Position numbers and translations under genes: made by a program
Shown here: piece by piece, positions 17,039 to 27,722 of the stretch
How positions within the stretch are numbered: the stretch's first letter is position 1
Layout: each line of letters starts with the position of its first letter
Assembly: GCF_902506165.1 (NCBI RefSeq)
Contig: NZ_LR733817.1
Location: 2,720,001-2,784,000 of the forward strand
Length of the DNA stretch: 64,000 nt
Reading direction: 5' to 3'
Source: Bosea sp. 29B
GTDB taxonomy: Bacteria; Pseudomonadota; Alphaproteobacteria; Rhizobiales; Beijerinckiaceae
Notes under the pieces: generated by a model
Seen by the model: only the letters and a program-made list of their open reading frames with translations
Databases searched by the model: none
Told to the model about the DNA's origin: nothing

Positions 17039-18166
17039 CTACGACTGACGCGACAACATCGCCTTGAAGCGATAAAGCGCAAGCGTAACGAAGGCCGCGC
17101 CAAGCCCAGCCATGATCAGAAGATCCCGCCAAACAACGGCGATGCCCGCGCCGCGGTAGAGGACCGCTTGGGCGAAGCGCACGAAATGGGTCGACGGTGA
17201 GAGGTCCATGATCGCCTGGAGGGCCCGCGGCATGCTCTCGAACGGCGTGAACGAGCCCGACAACAGAAACATTAGGACAAAGACCGGAATCGAGAGCAGC
17301 GCAAATTGCGGCATGGAGTTCGCGACCGTGGCGAGCAGAATGCCGAGCGATGTCACGGCGAAGAGGTAGATCGCCGTTCCAGCGAGAAACAGTTCGATCG
17401 AACCGACGATCGGTGTGCGCAGGACGACCTCGACGACGACATGAAGAGAGAAGGCGGCCGCGAGAAGAATGACCAGGCCATTCGCCCAGACCTTCCCGGC
17501 GATGATCTCGCTGGCGCTCACCGGCATGACGAGGAGATGTTCGATCGTGCCGTGCTCGCGCTCGCGCATCACCGCGGCGCCAACCAGAATGATGGCGAGA
17601 ATGGTGACGTTGTTGATGACGCCCATGCTCGCGGTGAAGCTGATCGCTTCGAGATTCGGATTGAACATCGCGCGGATCACGGCATTGACCGGAGCGAGGG
17701 TCTCGGCGGGAGCTTGCTTGAGGAAGCTGGTCGTTTCCTGCGCGACAATCTGCTGGATATAGGCCGTGCCGACACCGGCCTGAGAGATGCTGGTTGCGTC
17801 GACATTGACCTGGATCGCGGGGCTACGACCGGCCAGGAAATCAGCTTCCAGCCCGTGCGGGATATCGATGATGAAGGTGAAGGCGCCCTTGTCCATCAAG
17901 CCGTCGAGGCTCGAGCGGTCGATTTCGACCGGAGGCCGAAAATAGGGTGCCCGCAGCGCGTCCTTGATCCGGCCCGAAAGAGTCGAGCGATCGCCGTCGA
18001 TGACGGCCACCTTTGCGTCATTGACGTCCGTTCGCATCGCTGTCGCCTCTGAATAAACGGCGAAGGTGAAGACGTAGGCGATGAGCACCACCATCACGAC
18101 GTCACGCGACAGACTGGCGAATTCCTTGACGCCGAGACGGAAGGCATTTTCGATCCAGCGGCGCAT
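17039..18166 (-). CDS. ABC-2 type transporter permease (YhhJ/YbhR-like)
   Basis: Inner-membrane permease of 375 residues: one N-terminal membrane helix (about 22-40), a large extracytoplasmic domain (about 45-175), and five to six C-terminal helices with the ABC-2 signature VMREREHGTIEHLLVMPVSASEIIAGK (about 205-232). It begins two bases after the stop of the RbbA-like gene and is the last gene of the ftsH-hlyD-rbbA operon. With the permease half fused to RbbA it would make a two-permease exporter, as in the yhiI-rbbA-yhhJ set of enterobacteria. Cargo unknown. Confidence 0.9.
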   Translation of the reverse strand: MRRWIENAFRLGVKEFASLSRDVVMVVLIAYVFTFAVYSEATAMRTDVNDAKVAVIDGDRSTLSGRIKDALRAPYFRPPVEIDRSSLDGLMDKGAFTFIIDIPHGLEADFLAGRSPAIQVNVDATSISQAGVGTAYIQQIVAQETTSFLKQAPAETLAPVNAVIRAMFNPNLEAISFTASMGVINNVTILAIILVGAAVMREREHGTIEHLLVMPVSASEIIAGKVWANGLVILLAAAFSLHVVVEVVLRTPIVGSIELFLAGTAIYLFAVTSLGILLATVANSMPQFALLSIPVFVLMFLLSGSFTPFESMPRALQAIMDLSPSTHFVRFAQAVLYRGAGIAVVWRDLLIMAGLGAAFVTLALYRFKAMLSRQS

Positions 18167-18168
18167 CG

Positions 18169-20934
18169 CTACGCCCCCTGTTTGCGGATCAGCAGCCGCG
18201 CGAGCAGCAGGAATCCCAGCCCGAAACCGGCCAGCACAATGAGCTCGCGGGTGAAGGCGGGTGTGTCGAGTCCCTTGGCGAAGACCCCCAGGCTGATCGT
18301 CTGGAACCAGAGCGGGGGGAAAGACAGGCCCATGATGCGCCCCGGGCCCTCCAGCGAGGAGGCCGGGATCAGGAATCCGGAATAATGGGCCGCGGTCATC
18401 GCGGTCAGGATCGCGGTGCCGAAGATCGCTGCCACCTGGGTCGAGACGAAGGCCGAAACCAGGAGGCCGAAAGCCGTAGCGGCGAAGACATAGAGGACGG
18501 CCGCCAGAGAGAGCGCCAGCAGCGAGCCCTTCGGCACGACGCCGAGTACACCGCCGGCAAAGGCCAGCAAGCTCAGATAACTCAAGATCCCGATCGCGAC
18601 ATAGGGGAGCTGCTTGCCCAGCAGATATTCACCCACCGTCGCCGGCGACGCATAGACGTTCGCGATCGAGCCCATCTCCTTCTCCCGGACGACGCCGAGG
18701 GCCGTCAGCATGGCCGGGAAGATGATCAGCAGGAGCATGATCGATCCGGGCGTGATCGCAAAGACGCTGCGGAAATCCTGATTGTAGCGAAAGCGCGGTT
18801 CGACCCGCAGCGTCTCCGCCGGCGGCCCGTCTGCCGCGCGCGAGGCGCGCGCGAGCTCGCCGGCATAGGTCTGAAGCGTCCCCAGGATATAGGCGCGAGC
18901 GGTCTCGGCGGGGAAGGTGTTGCCGCCGTCGAGCCAGAAGCCGATTTCGGGACGATGCCCTTGCAACAGGTCGCGCCCGAAGCCAGGCGGGATGTCGATG
19001 GCGAACTTCAGCTCACCGGCGCGCAAGCGCCGATCGATGTCGATCTCCTCGCCAAGGCGTTCCTGCTCGACAAAATACCGGGAGTTCGAGAACTGATCGA
19101 GAAACGCACGGCTTTCCAGCGACTGGTCGCGGTCGAGTACGGCGTAACGCAGGCCTTCGATATCGAAGGAAATCCCGTAGCCGAACGCCGCCATGAGTAG
19201 GAGGGGGCCGACGAGCGCGAAAGCCAGCCGAATGCGGTCCCGGCTGAGCTCCAGCGCCTCGCGCCGTGCGAACGTCCAGATCCGCTTCGCCGACGCCAGG
19301 AGCGGCCGTGGCGGCGCAATGGCGTCGTCCTTGGAGGCTGGCGCAGCGGGCTCGGTTGACCAGGCACCCTCACTGGGCGTCTCCGCGTCGGATCCGGTCG
19401 CGGCGGCATCCTCCAGGTAGGCGACGAAGGCGTCGTCGAGGCTCGCAGCCCCGCGCGCGGTTTGAAGCTCGTGTGGCGCGCCGACGGCCAGCACCCGACC
19501 GGCATGCATGAGAGAGACGCGGTCGCAGCGCTCGGCCTCGTTCATGAAGTGCGTCGAGATGAAAATCGTCACCCCGTCTTTGCGCGACATCTCCACCAAA
19601 AGGCTCCAGAAGCGGTCGCGCGCCGCCGGGTCGACACCTGACGTCGGCTCGTCCAGGATCAGGACGTCCGGCCGGTGCAGACATGCCGCCGCCAGCTGAA
19701 GCCGCTGGCGCATGCCCAACGGCAATGCGTCTGGCAGCGTCTCGGCGACATCAGCGAGTTCGAAGCGCGACAAGCCTTGTTCGACACGCTCGACGAGCGT
19801 CTTGCCGCCAATGCCACAGAGCCGCCCGTGCAATTCGAGATTGCCGCGCACGGACAATTCTTCGTAGAGCGAGAAGGTTTGCGAGACGTAGCCGATCCGC
19901 GTCCTAGTCGAGATATCACGGGCGTCCACGGGCTTTCCCAGAAGCTCGGCGCGTCCTTCCGTCGCCGGCAGCAGCCCGGTCAGCATCTTCATCGTGGTCG
20001 TCTTGCCGCAGCCATTGGAGCCGAGGAAGCCGAAGATCTCGCCTCGCTCGATGCGGAAGCTCACATGGTCGACCGCGGTGAAATCGCCGAAGCGCATCGT
20101 CAGGCCTTCGGCCACGATGGCCGGGGGCCCGCCATCCGGCACAAGACGTGGCACGGACGACACTGGGCGCGCGCCGCGCCGCTCTGGGCGCTGCAGCTCG
20201 ATATAGGCTTGCTCGAGCGTGGCGGCGCCGGTCCGGGCGAGAAGCTCCGCCTTGCTGCCGTCGGCGATGATCGCTCCATCATCCATGGCGATGATGCGAT
20301 CGAACTCGCCGGCCTCCTCCATATAGGCGGTCGCCACGATCACCGTCATGGCCGGCCGCTCGGCCTGGATACGCGCGATCAGCGTCCAGAACTGGCGGCG
20401 CGACAGCGGATCGATGCCCGTCGTCGGCTCATCGAGGATGAGAAGATCGGGATCATGCACCAGCGCGCAGCACAGGCCGAGCTTCTGTTTCATCCCGCCT
20501 GACAGCTTTCCCGCCGGCCTGTCGGCAAAGGTAAAAAGCCCGGTGACCCGCATGAGCTGATCGATCCGTCGACGTCTGCGGCCGTCCGGCTGGCTGTAGA
20601 GTCGGGCGAAAAAGTCGATATTCTCCATGACCGAAAGCGTCGGATAAAGATTGCGTCCGAGCCCTTGCGGCATATAGGCGATCCGCGGCGCGGCCGCGCT
20701 GCGGTGGGACGCCGAGGCCATGTCACCGCCGAGCACGCGAACCGAACCGCGCTGGATGCGCCGCACCCCCGCGATCAGACCCAGCAAAGTCGACTTCCCA
20801 ACGCCATCTGGACCGACAATCGCAAGCTTGCAGCCCGTTGATATCAAGAGCCCGAGATCGCGAAGCGCGATCACCTTCCCATAGGCCTGATGGATCGCCG
20901 AGAGGCTGACGGCTGCTGCTGACTCAGCCTCCAT
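18169..20934 (-). CDS. rbbA: Fused double ABC ATPase / ABC-2 permease, RbbA-like
   Basis: A 921-residue fusion. ATPase domain 1 (about 10-240) has Walker A GPDGVGKST, signature LSGGMKQKL and Walker B LLILDEPTTGID. ATPase domain 2 (about 275-500) has GSNGCGKTT, a variant signature (LPLGMRQRL in place of LSGGQ) and VLILDEPTSGVD. An ABC-2 permease half follows from about residue 560, with the VVREKEMGSIANVYASPATVGEYLLGK motif. The layout matches E. coli RbbA (YhiH), described as a ribosome-bound ATPase but genetically an exporter component. The ATG at 20934 overlaps the end of the HlyD gene by 11 bases. Confidence 0.9.
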   Translation of the reverse strand: MEAESAAAVSLSAIHQAYGKVIALRDLGLLISTGCKLAIVGPDGVGKSTLLGLIAGVRRIQRGSVRVLGGDMASASHRSAAAPRIAYMPQGLGRNLYPTLSVMENIDFFARLYSQPDGRRRRRIDQLMRVTGLFTFADRPAGKLSGGMKQKLGLCCALVHDPDLLILDEPTTGIDPLSRRQFWTLIARIQAERPAMTVIVATAYMEEAGEFDRIIAMDDGAIIADGSKAELLARTGAATLEQAYIELQRPERRGARPVSSVPRLVPDGGPPAIVAEGLTMRFGDFTAVDHVSFRIERGEIFGFLGSNGCGKTTTMKMLTGLLPATEGRAELLGKPVDARDISTRTRIGYVSQTFSLYEELSVRGNLELHGRLCGIGGKTLVERVEQGLSRFELADVAETLPDALPLGMRQRLQLAAACLHRPDVLILDEPTSGVDPAARDRFWSLLVEMSRKDGVTIFISTHFMNEAERCDRVSLMHAGRVLAVGAPHELQTARGAASLDDAFVAYLEDAAATGSDAETPSEGAWSTEPAAPASKDDAIAPPRPLLASAKRIWTFARREALELSRDRIRLAFALVGPLLLMAAFGYGISFDIEGLRYAVLDRDQSLESRAFLDQFSNSRYFVEQERLGEEIDIDRRLRAGELKFAIDIPPGFGRDLLQGHRPEIGFWLDGGNTFPAETARAYILGTLQTYAGELARASRAADGPPAETLRVEPRFRYNQDFRSVFAITPGSIMLLLIIFPAMLTALGVVREKEMGSIANVYASPATVGEYLLGKQLPYVAIGILSYLSLLAFAGGVLGVVPKGSLLALSLAAVLYVFAATAFGLLVSAFVSTQVAAIFGTAILTAMTAAHYSGFLIPASSLEGPGRIMGLSFPPLWFQTISLGVFAKGLDTPAFTRELIVLAGFGLGFLLLARLLIRKQGA

Positions 20935-21913
20935 CGGGCAGCCTCGGCGCAAGCTCGGCCGGCCAGTTCGCGTTGCCCGTCACCGGGACATAGGCGTTGC
21001 CGGTCATGCCCGCCTTCACATAGCCCCGCTCGGAGGCCACAAGGGCCGGATCGAGGTGCAGCTTGACGCGATACATCAGCTTCTCGCGTTCGTTCGCGGT
21101 CTCGACGAATTTCGGCGTGAACTGCGCGTCGGCGGAGACGAAGGACACGGTCGCCGGCAGGACAAAACCGCCCGGGCCATCCAGCACGAGGCGGGCTTGC
21201 GAACCGACGGCCACACGACCAGCGGAGGCCGTCGGCAGATAGATGGTCATGTGCGCATCCGAAAGATCGAAGACGGTGAGGACCCGCCCTCCGGCGCCGA
21301 CAACCTCTCCGGTTCGCGCCAGCCGGTACTCGACGCGGCCGGACACCGGCGCCCTCAACGTCATGTCGGCGATGGCGGCTTCGATCTGGCTGACCTGCGC
21401 CTCGGCGACCTCCACCGAGGCCTTGGCGTCCTCGACTGCGGCTTTCGCGGTCAGCAGCGAGGCTCGTGCGATGTCGCGCTGTGCCGTCCGCCGATCGAGC
21501 TCGGCCTGCGTGGAGGTATTCGTCCGCATGAGATCCACGACACGCTGGAGCTCGATTTGCGCGAGATTGAGTTCCGCCTCGCGTAGCGCGACGCTGGCTT
21601 CAGCGCTGGCCACGCTCTGATGGCTGCGATGGACAGCAGCTCTCGCCGCCGTCAATTGCGCCCGGATCTCGCTCGTATCGAGCCGGGCGAGGACGTCGCC
21701 CTTGCTGACGTTGGCCCCCTCGTCGACCATCACTTCGGCCAGACGGCCGGCATATTTGCTGGTGATGTCGACCCGCTCGACCTCGATCCTTCCATTCACC
21801 CGCGCTAACCCCGCAGGCACCTGGTTCTGCGTTCGTAGCCAATAGACGTAGGCGCCGGCCGCAGCGGTGGCGACCAGCACGGCGACGACGACAACGGACG
21901 ATCTACGCACCAT
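20924..21913 (-). CDS. HlyD/EmrA-type membrane fusion protein (YhiI-like)
   Basis: Periplasmic adaptor, 329 residues: N-terminal membrane anchor (about 5-25), biotinyl-lipoyl half (RIEVERVDITSKYAGRLAEVMVDEGANVSKGDVLARLD), a long coiled-coil hairpin (about 75-175), second lipoyl half (ADMTLRAPVSGRVEYRLARTGEVVGAG) and a beta-barrel C-terminus. It would link the ABC-2 exporter to the outer membrane. The ATG at 21913 has AGGGG seven bases upstream; the longer frame is discarded. It sits 60 bases after ftsH and overlaps the RbbA-like gene. Confidence 0.9.
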   Translation of the reverse strand: MVRRSSVVVVAVLVATAAAGAYVYWLRTQNQVPAGLARVNGRIEVERVDITSKYAGRLAEVMVDEGANVSKGDVLARLDTSEIRAQLTAARAAVHRSHQSVASAEASVALREAELNLAQIELQRVVDLMRTNTSTQAELDRRTAQRDIARASLLTAKAAVEDAKASVEVAEAQVSQIEAAIADMTLRAPVSGRVEYRLARTGEVVGAGGRVLTVFDLSDAHMTIYLPTASAGRVAVGSQARLVLDGPGGFVLPATVSFVSADAQFTPKFVETANEREKLMYRVKLHLDPALVASERGYVKAGMTGNAYVPVTGNANWPAELAPRLPDGG

Positions 21914-21973
21914 AGATACCCCTGAACAGCGAGCGCCCGCCGAGCAGGCCAATCTGGCAGTTTCCGATCCGCA

Positions 21974-23848
<1,875 letters not shown>

Positions 23849-24027
23849 CAGCCGCCTTCCCGTACTTCCCTCGTCCGTGACGGGCGCGATCCGGTTGAAA
23901 TCATCAGCCCCGGAACGTAACCGATCACCACGTCTAATGAGCATCAGGGCCTAGAGAGCTCGCCGACAACGGCGAACCCGTGCCCCCTCCTCGGCGGCGA
24001 CGATGCGCGTCCGTGCCGGCCGAAACT

Positions 24028-24041
24028 TTAACTCAAATCAA
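24028..24041 (-). promoter_or_regulatory. FNR/FixK-type box upstream of ftsH operon
   Basis: Minus strand TTGAT-TTGA-GTTAA. Predicted transcript start near 23993, 145 bases before the ftsH ATG. The 430-base divergent region 23849-24278 also holds the prs box at 24150-24163. Confidence 0.6.
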
Positions 24042-24149
24042 GGTTGCGCCCGGAAAGTCGCTGCCGGCGAGACCGTCTACCCAGGCATTGAGCGCGACGG
24101 GAAAGGCGATTCCACGAGCCCGGACGGTCGGCAGGGACCCGGACAGAAC

Positions 24150-24163
24150 TTAATCTCGATTAA
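24150..24163 (+). promoter_or_regulatory. FNR/FixK-type box upstream of prs operon
   Basis: TTAAT-CTCG-ATTAA, a perfect 5-4-5 inverted repeat with one transition from the strict consensus in each half. Predicted transcript start near 24198; first ATG at 24279. Confidence 0.65.
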
Positions 24164-24278
24164 AGAATTGCGGCGCCGCGCAGCCTTATCAGGAACCGAG
24201 TCTTCGCCTTCGCGACAGAAATCACGAGCCGACGCCGGGTCCTGCTAAACGCCGAGGCGAGACGACGAAAGATAAAGA

Positions 24279-25307
24279 ATGGCCATTGTCCCCGTCTCGA
24301 AGAATTTTCCGCACATTATCATCCCCTTGCCGGGCAATGAGGCCTTCGCGCGCGATCTTGCAAGCGCCGGCGCCGGCGAGGTCGGCGCCATCGAGACGCG
24401 CAACTTCCCCGATGGCGAGACCTATGTGCGCCTCGCCTCCGACGTGGCAGGACGAGCGGTTCTGCTGGTTTCGACCCTCGCTCGACCCGACGAAGGTTTC
24501 CTGCGCCTCATCTTCCTTGCCGATGCAGCACGCTCCCTCGGCGCGGCCGAGGTGACGCTGGTCGCCCCTTATCTCGCCTATATGCGGCAGGATCGCCGTT
24601 TCCAGCCGGGCGAAGCCGTCACGTCGCGCAGCTTCGCGCGCCTGATCTCATCCAGCTTCGACCGGCTCGTCACTGTTGATCCTCATCTTCACCGCTATCC
24701 GGCGCTGTCCGCGCTCTACGACATCCGGACGCTGACGCTGCATGCCGCACCGTTGCTGGCCGACTGGATCGCGGCTTCGATCACCAAGCCGCTCGTCATC
24801 GGTCCGGATGAGGAAAGCGAACAGTGGGTGTCGGCGATCGCGGCGCGGATCGGCGCGCCGCATGCCGTGCTGCGCAAGATCCGCCATGGCGACCGCGATG
24901 TCGAAGTCGCGCTGCCGGACCTCTCGCAATGGAGTGATCTACAGCCCGTACTCGTCGACGATATCGCCTCGTCCGGCAACACTCTCATCGAAGCGGCGCG
25001 CCAGCTGCCGTCGCAGGGTTTTACCCGCCCCGACGTCGCGGTGGTGCACGGCATCTTCGCCGGCGACTCCTATGCGCGGTTGGCGCCGCTCTGCGGCAGG
25101 ATTGTCTCGACTAATTCCGTCAGCCACGCCAGCAACGCGATCGGGCTCGCCCGGCTGATCGCCGATGCGGTCGCTGCCGCAGACACGCCCGGTCCTGGGC
25201 CGATCCGCCATCGGCGGCCACCTGAGCCGATCGACGACGTGGAACGGGCGGGCATCGATTCCTTTCCCGCAAGCGACCCTCCACCCTGGACCGGCGGGGT
25301 CGAATAG
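24279..25307 (+). CDS. prs: Ribose-phosphate pyrophosphokinase family protein (PRPP synthetase)
   Basis: Would interconvert ribose 5-phosphate + ATP and PRPP + AMP in the cytoplasm. 342 residues: N-terminal PRT fold with ETRNFPDGETYVRL, the ATP-site motif YLAYMRQDRRFQPGEAVTSRSFARLI (about 98-123), VDPHLHRY and the PRPP-binding loop VLVDDIASSGNTLIEAA (about 225-241). The sequence is shorter in the flexible loop than the housekeeping E. coli type. The last 25 residues (SFPASDPPPWTGG) form a short tail also found on other rhizobial stress proteins. First gene of a six-gene operon with phosphoketolase, RNase and AMP phosphorylase homologues, so it is more likely tied to ribose salvage than to general nucleotide synthesis; this is inference. 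Confidence 0.88.
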   Translation: MAIVPVSKNFPHIIIPLPGNEAFARDLASAGAGEVGAIETRNFPDGETYVRLASDVAGRAVLLVSTLARPDEGFLRLIFLADAARSLGAAEVTLVAPYLAYMRQDRRFQPGEAVTSRSFARLISSSFDRLVTVDPHLHRYPALSALYDIRTLTLHAAPLLADWIAASITKPLVIGPDEESEQWVSAIAARIGAPHAVLRKIRHGDRDVEVALPDLSQWSDLQPVLVDDIASSGNTLIEAARQLPSQGFTRPDVAVVHGIFAGDSYARLAPLCGRIVSTNSVSHASNAIGLARLIADAVAAADTPGPGPIRHRRPPEPIDDVERAGIDSFPASDPPPWTGGVE

Positions 25308-25344
25308 GACAGCCGACACAGAGAACTCAAGGAATGACAAGCGT

Positions 25345-27714
25345 ATGGTCGCAACGACATCATCAGCCGTCGAACACTGGCGCAGCGGCTACGGCCCGAT
25401 CACGCACGGCGACGAGACGGTGGAGCGCATTCGCACGCTTGCGCAATCGGGGAGATTCGACCCGGAAACGTTTTATCGTCGTCTCGCCGCCGCTGACCGG
25501 CTGGCATGTGCCGCGATGTGGACGGTCGTGCACATGACCTATGCCAAGCGAGTCGATCTATCCGGAGCGCCTTTGCCGGCCGACGCCTTCAAGACTGCGC
25601 CGGAAGGGCACACCGGCGGATCGCTGAACATGGTGCCCGCCTTTGTCGGCTATCTGACGGCGAACGCCTTGTCGGCCACGACTCGCTCCTGGCTGATGGG
25701 ACAGGGCCATTGTGTCGCCGCGGTCGAGGCGGTCAACGCCCTCACCGGCGATGTCTCCGACGCGCAAAAAGGCCGCTATGACCGCAGCGAGAAGGGCCTG
25801 TCCCAGCTTGCCGCCGATTTCTATTCCTACGCGATCGACGCCGACGGCCGGCCGGCGGTTCCGATTGGCAGCCATGCCGGGCCAAACACGGCCGGCGCTA
25901 TCTCCGAGGGCGGCTATCTCGGCTTCGCCGAAGTCCAGTATGTCCACGCACCGCTGCCGGGAGAGAGCCTGGTCGCCTTTCTGAGCGACGGCGCCTTCGA
26001 GGAGCAGCGGGGCTCGGACTGGACGGCGCGCTGGTGGCGGGCGGAGGATTGCGGCCTCGTCGTTCCCATCATGATCCTCAATGGGCGGCGTATCGAGGAG
26101 CGGGCGCAGATCGCGCAGCAAGGCGGCGCGGCGTGGCTTGCCGATCATCTCAGGCTCAACGGCTTCGACCCCTTCGGGATCGACGGCCGTGATCCCGCAG
26201 CCTTCGTCTGGGCGATCCTGACGGCGGAGGAACGCCTCGGCCGTTTTGCCGCCGATCCCGCCCGCAGCTATCCTGCTCCCATCCCCTACGCCATCGCCGA
26301 AACCGTGAAGGGCTTCGGCTTTCCCGGCGCGGGCACCAATGCCGCGCATAACCTGCCGCTTGCCGCAAACCCGTCGCGCGATCGGGCCGCGCGCGATGCG
26401 TTCAATGAGGCGGCGCGGGCTCTGTTTGTCGCGCCAGCCGACATCGCTGCGGCGGTCTCCGCCATCGCCGTCCACCAGGAGCAGAACCGGCCCGCGGCGA
26501 GCCGGCATCCGCTGGCTTCGCGCCATCCGCCTCAGCCGATCCAGCCGCAGCCGCAATGGACCGATACGAACGCTCCGCCCGATTGCGCCATGCATGCGCT
26601 CGATCGCTGGTTCGTCCGGCTTGTCGATGCCAATCCGGGGCTCAGAGTGCGCGTCGGCAATCCGGACGAGCTGAGCTCCAACCATATGAGCGCGACCCTC
26701 GAGCGCCTGCGCCATCGCGTCAACGCGCCGGAGACAGGCGTGGCCGAGGCCTACGACGGCGGTGTGATCACGGCGCTCAACGAGGAGGCGGTCGCCGCCG
26801 CGGCACTTGCGAACAAGGGCGGGATCAATCTCATCGTCAGCTACGAGGCCTTCGCGATGAAGATGCTCGGCGGCCTGCGACAGGAAATCGTGTTCGCGCG
26901 CCGCCAGCGCGAGGATGGCAAGGAGCCGGGCTGGATTTCGGTGCCGCTCGTCGTCACCTCGCATACCTGGGAGAACTCCAAGAACGAGCAATCGCACCAG
27001 GACCCGACCCTCGGCGAGGCGCTGTTTGGCGAAATGTCCGATACGGCGCGTGTGCTGTTCCCTGTGGACGCCAACAGCGCGGTCGCCACGATGGTCTCGG
27101 TCTTCGACGGACGCGGGCAAGTCGGCTGCGTGATCGTTTCGAAGCGAGACATGCCGCATCGCTTCGACGGCGAGGCCGCGACCCGTTTCGTGGCCGACGG
27201 CGCCGCCCCTGTTTTCGGACAGGCCGGGAGCGCGGAGCTGCAGATCGTCGCGATCGGCGCCTACCAGCTCGAAGAGGCGCTCAAGGCCGCCCGTCGGCTG
27301 AAGGCGCGCGGACGGCATGTCCTGGTGACGGCGATCAATGAGCCCGGCCGTTTTCGGATCCCACGCGATCCGATCGAAGCGCGCTTCGTGGCGACAGACG
27401 ATACGCTCGCGCGCCTCTTTCCGCCCGGCGTCCCGCGCCTGATCGTGTCGCACACCCGTCCGGAGCCGATGCTCGGCCTGCTGCGCCGGCTCGACGAGGG
27501 CCCGAAACGGACCGGCGCGCGCGGCTATATCAGCCGGGGCGGCACGCTCGACGTCGCCGGGATGCTGTTCGCCAATCGGTGCTCATGGGCGCATCTGATC
27601 GACGCGGCGGCTCCGCTCGCCGGCTGGTCCCGCCACGACCACCTCACGCCTGACGAACGCAACGCCATCGATGGGAAGGGCACACCCGCCGCTCTGTCCA
27701 CCGCCACGCAGTGA
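25345..27714 (+). CDS. Phosphoketolase (XFP)-like thiamine-diphosphate enzyme, divergent
   Basis: 789-residue protein aligning by eye with xylulose-5-phosphate/fructose-6-phosphate phosphoketolase, which splits a ketose phosphate into acetyl phosphate and an aldose phosphate. Typical features: N-terminal helix YFRRAAD-like segment (TFYRRLAAADRLACAAMW), PEGHTGGSLNMVPAFVGYL, the ThDP region VAFLSDGAFEEQRGSDWTARWW, and C-terminal NPDELSSNHM and SHTWENSKNEQSHQDPTLGEAL. However, the usual GxGHGGP is MGQGHCVAA and the GDGEAETGP motif is SDGAFEEQR, so catalysis may differ; relatives have been annotated as xylulose-5-phosphate 3-epimerase. The start is ATG 25345 with AAGGA upstream. A Pro/His/Gln-rich linker (about 385-405) separates the halves. 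Confidence 0.82.
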   Translation: MVATTSSAVEHWRSGYGPITHGDETVERIRTLAQSGRFDPETFYRRLAAADRLACAAMWTVVHMTYAKRVDLSGAPLPADAFKTAPEGHTGGSLNMVPAFVGYLTANALSATTRSWLMGQGHCVAAVEAVNALTGDVSDAQKGRYDRSEKGLSQLAADFYSYAIDADGRPAVPIGSHAGPNTAGAISEGGYLGFAEVQYVHAPLPGESLVAFLSDGAFEEQRGSDWTARWWRAEDCGLVVPIMILNGRRIEERAQIAQQGGAAWLADHLRLNGFDPFGIDGRDPAAFVWAILTAEERLGRFAADPARSYPAPIPYAIAETVKGFGFPGAGTNAAHNLPLAANPSRDRAARDAFNEAARALFVAPADIAAAVSAIAVHQEQNRPAASRHPLASRHPPQPIQPQPQWTDTNAPPDCAMHALDRWFVRLVDANPGLRVRVGNPDELSSNHMSATLERLRHRVNAPETGVAEAYDGGVITALNEEAVAAAALANKGGINLIVSYEAFAMKMLGGLRQEIVFARRQREDGKEPGWISVPLVVTSHTWENSKNEQSHQDPTLGEALFGEMSDTARVLFPVDANSAVATMVSVFDGRGQVGCVIVSKRDMPHRFDGEAATRFVADGAAPVFGQAGSAELQIVAIGAYQLEEALKAARRLKARGRHVLVTAINEPGRFRIPRDPIEARFVATDDTLARLFPPGVPRLIVSHTRPEPMLGLLRRLDEGPKRTGARGYISRGGTLDVAGMLFANRCSWAHLIDAAAPLAGWSRHDHLTPDERNAIDGKGTPAALSTATQ

Positions 27715-27722
27715 AGGACGAC

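Noticed and set aside
25558..27453. Long open frame of 631 codons on the minus strand
   Set aside because: Complete overlap with the phosphoketolase-like gene; composition is the Arg/His/Asp-rich type expected from the antisense of a GC-rich gene.
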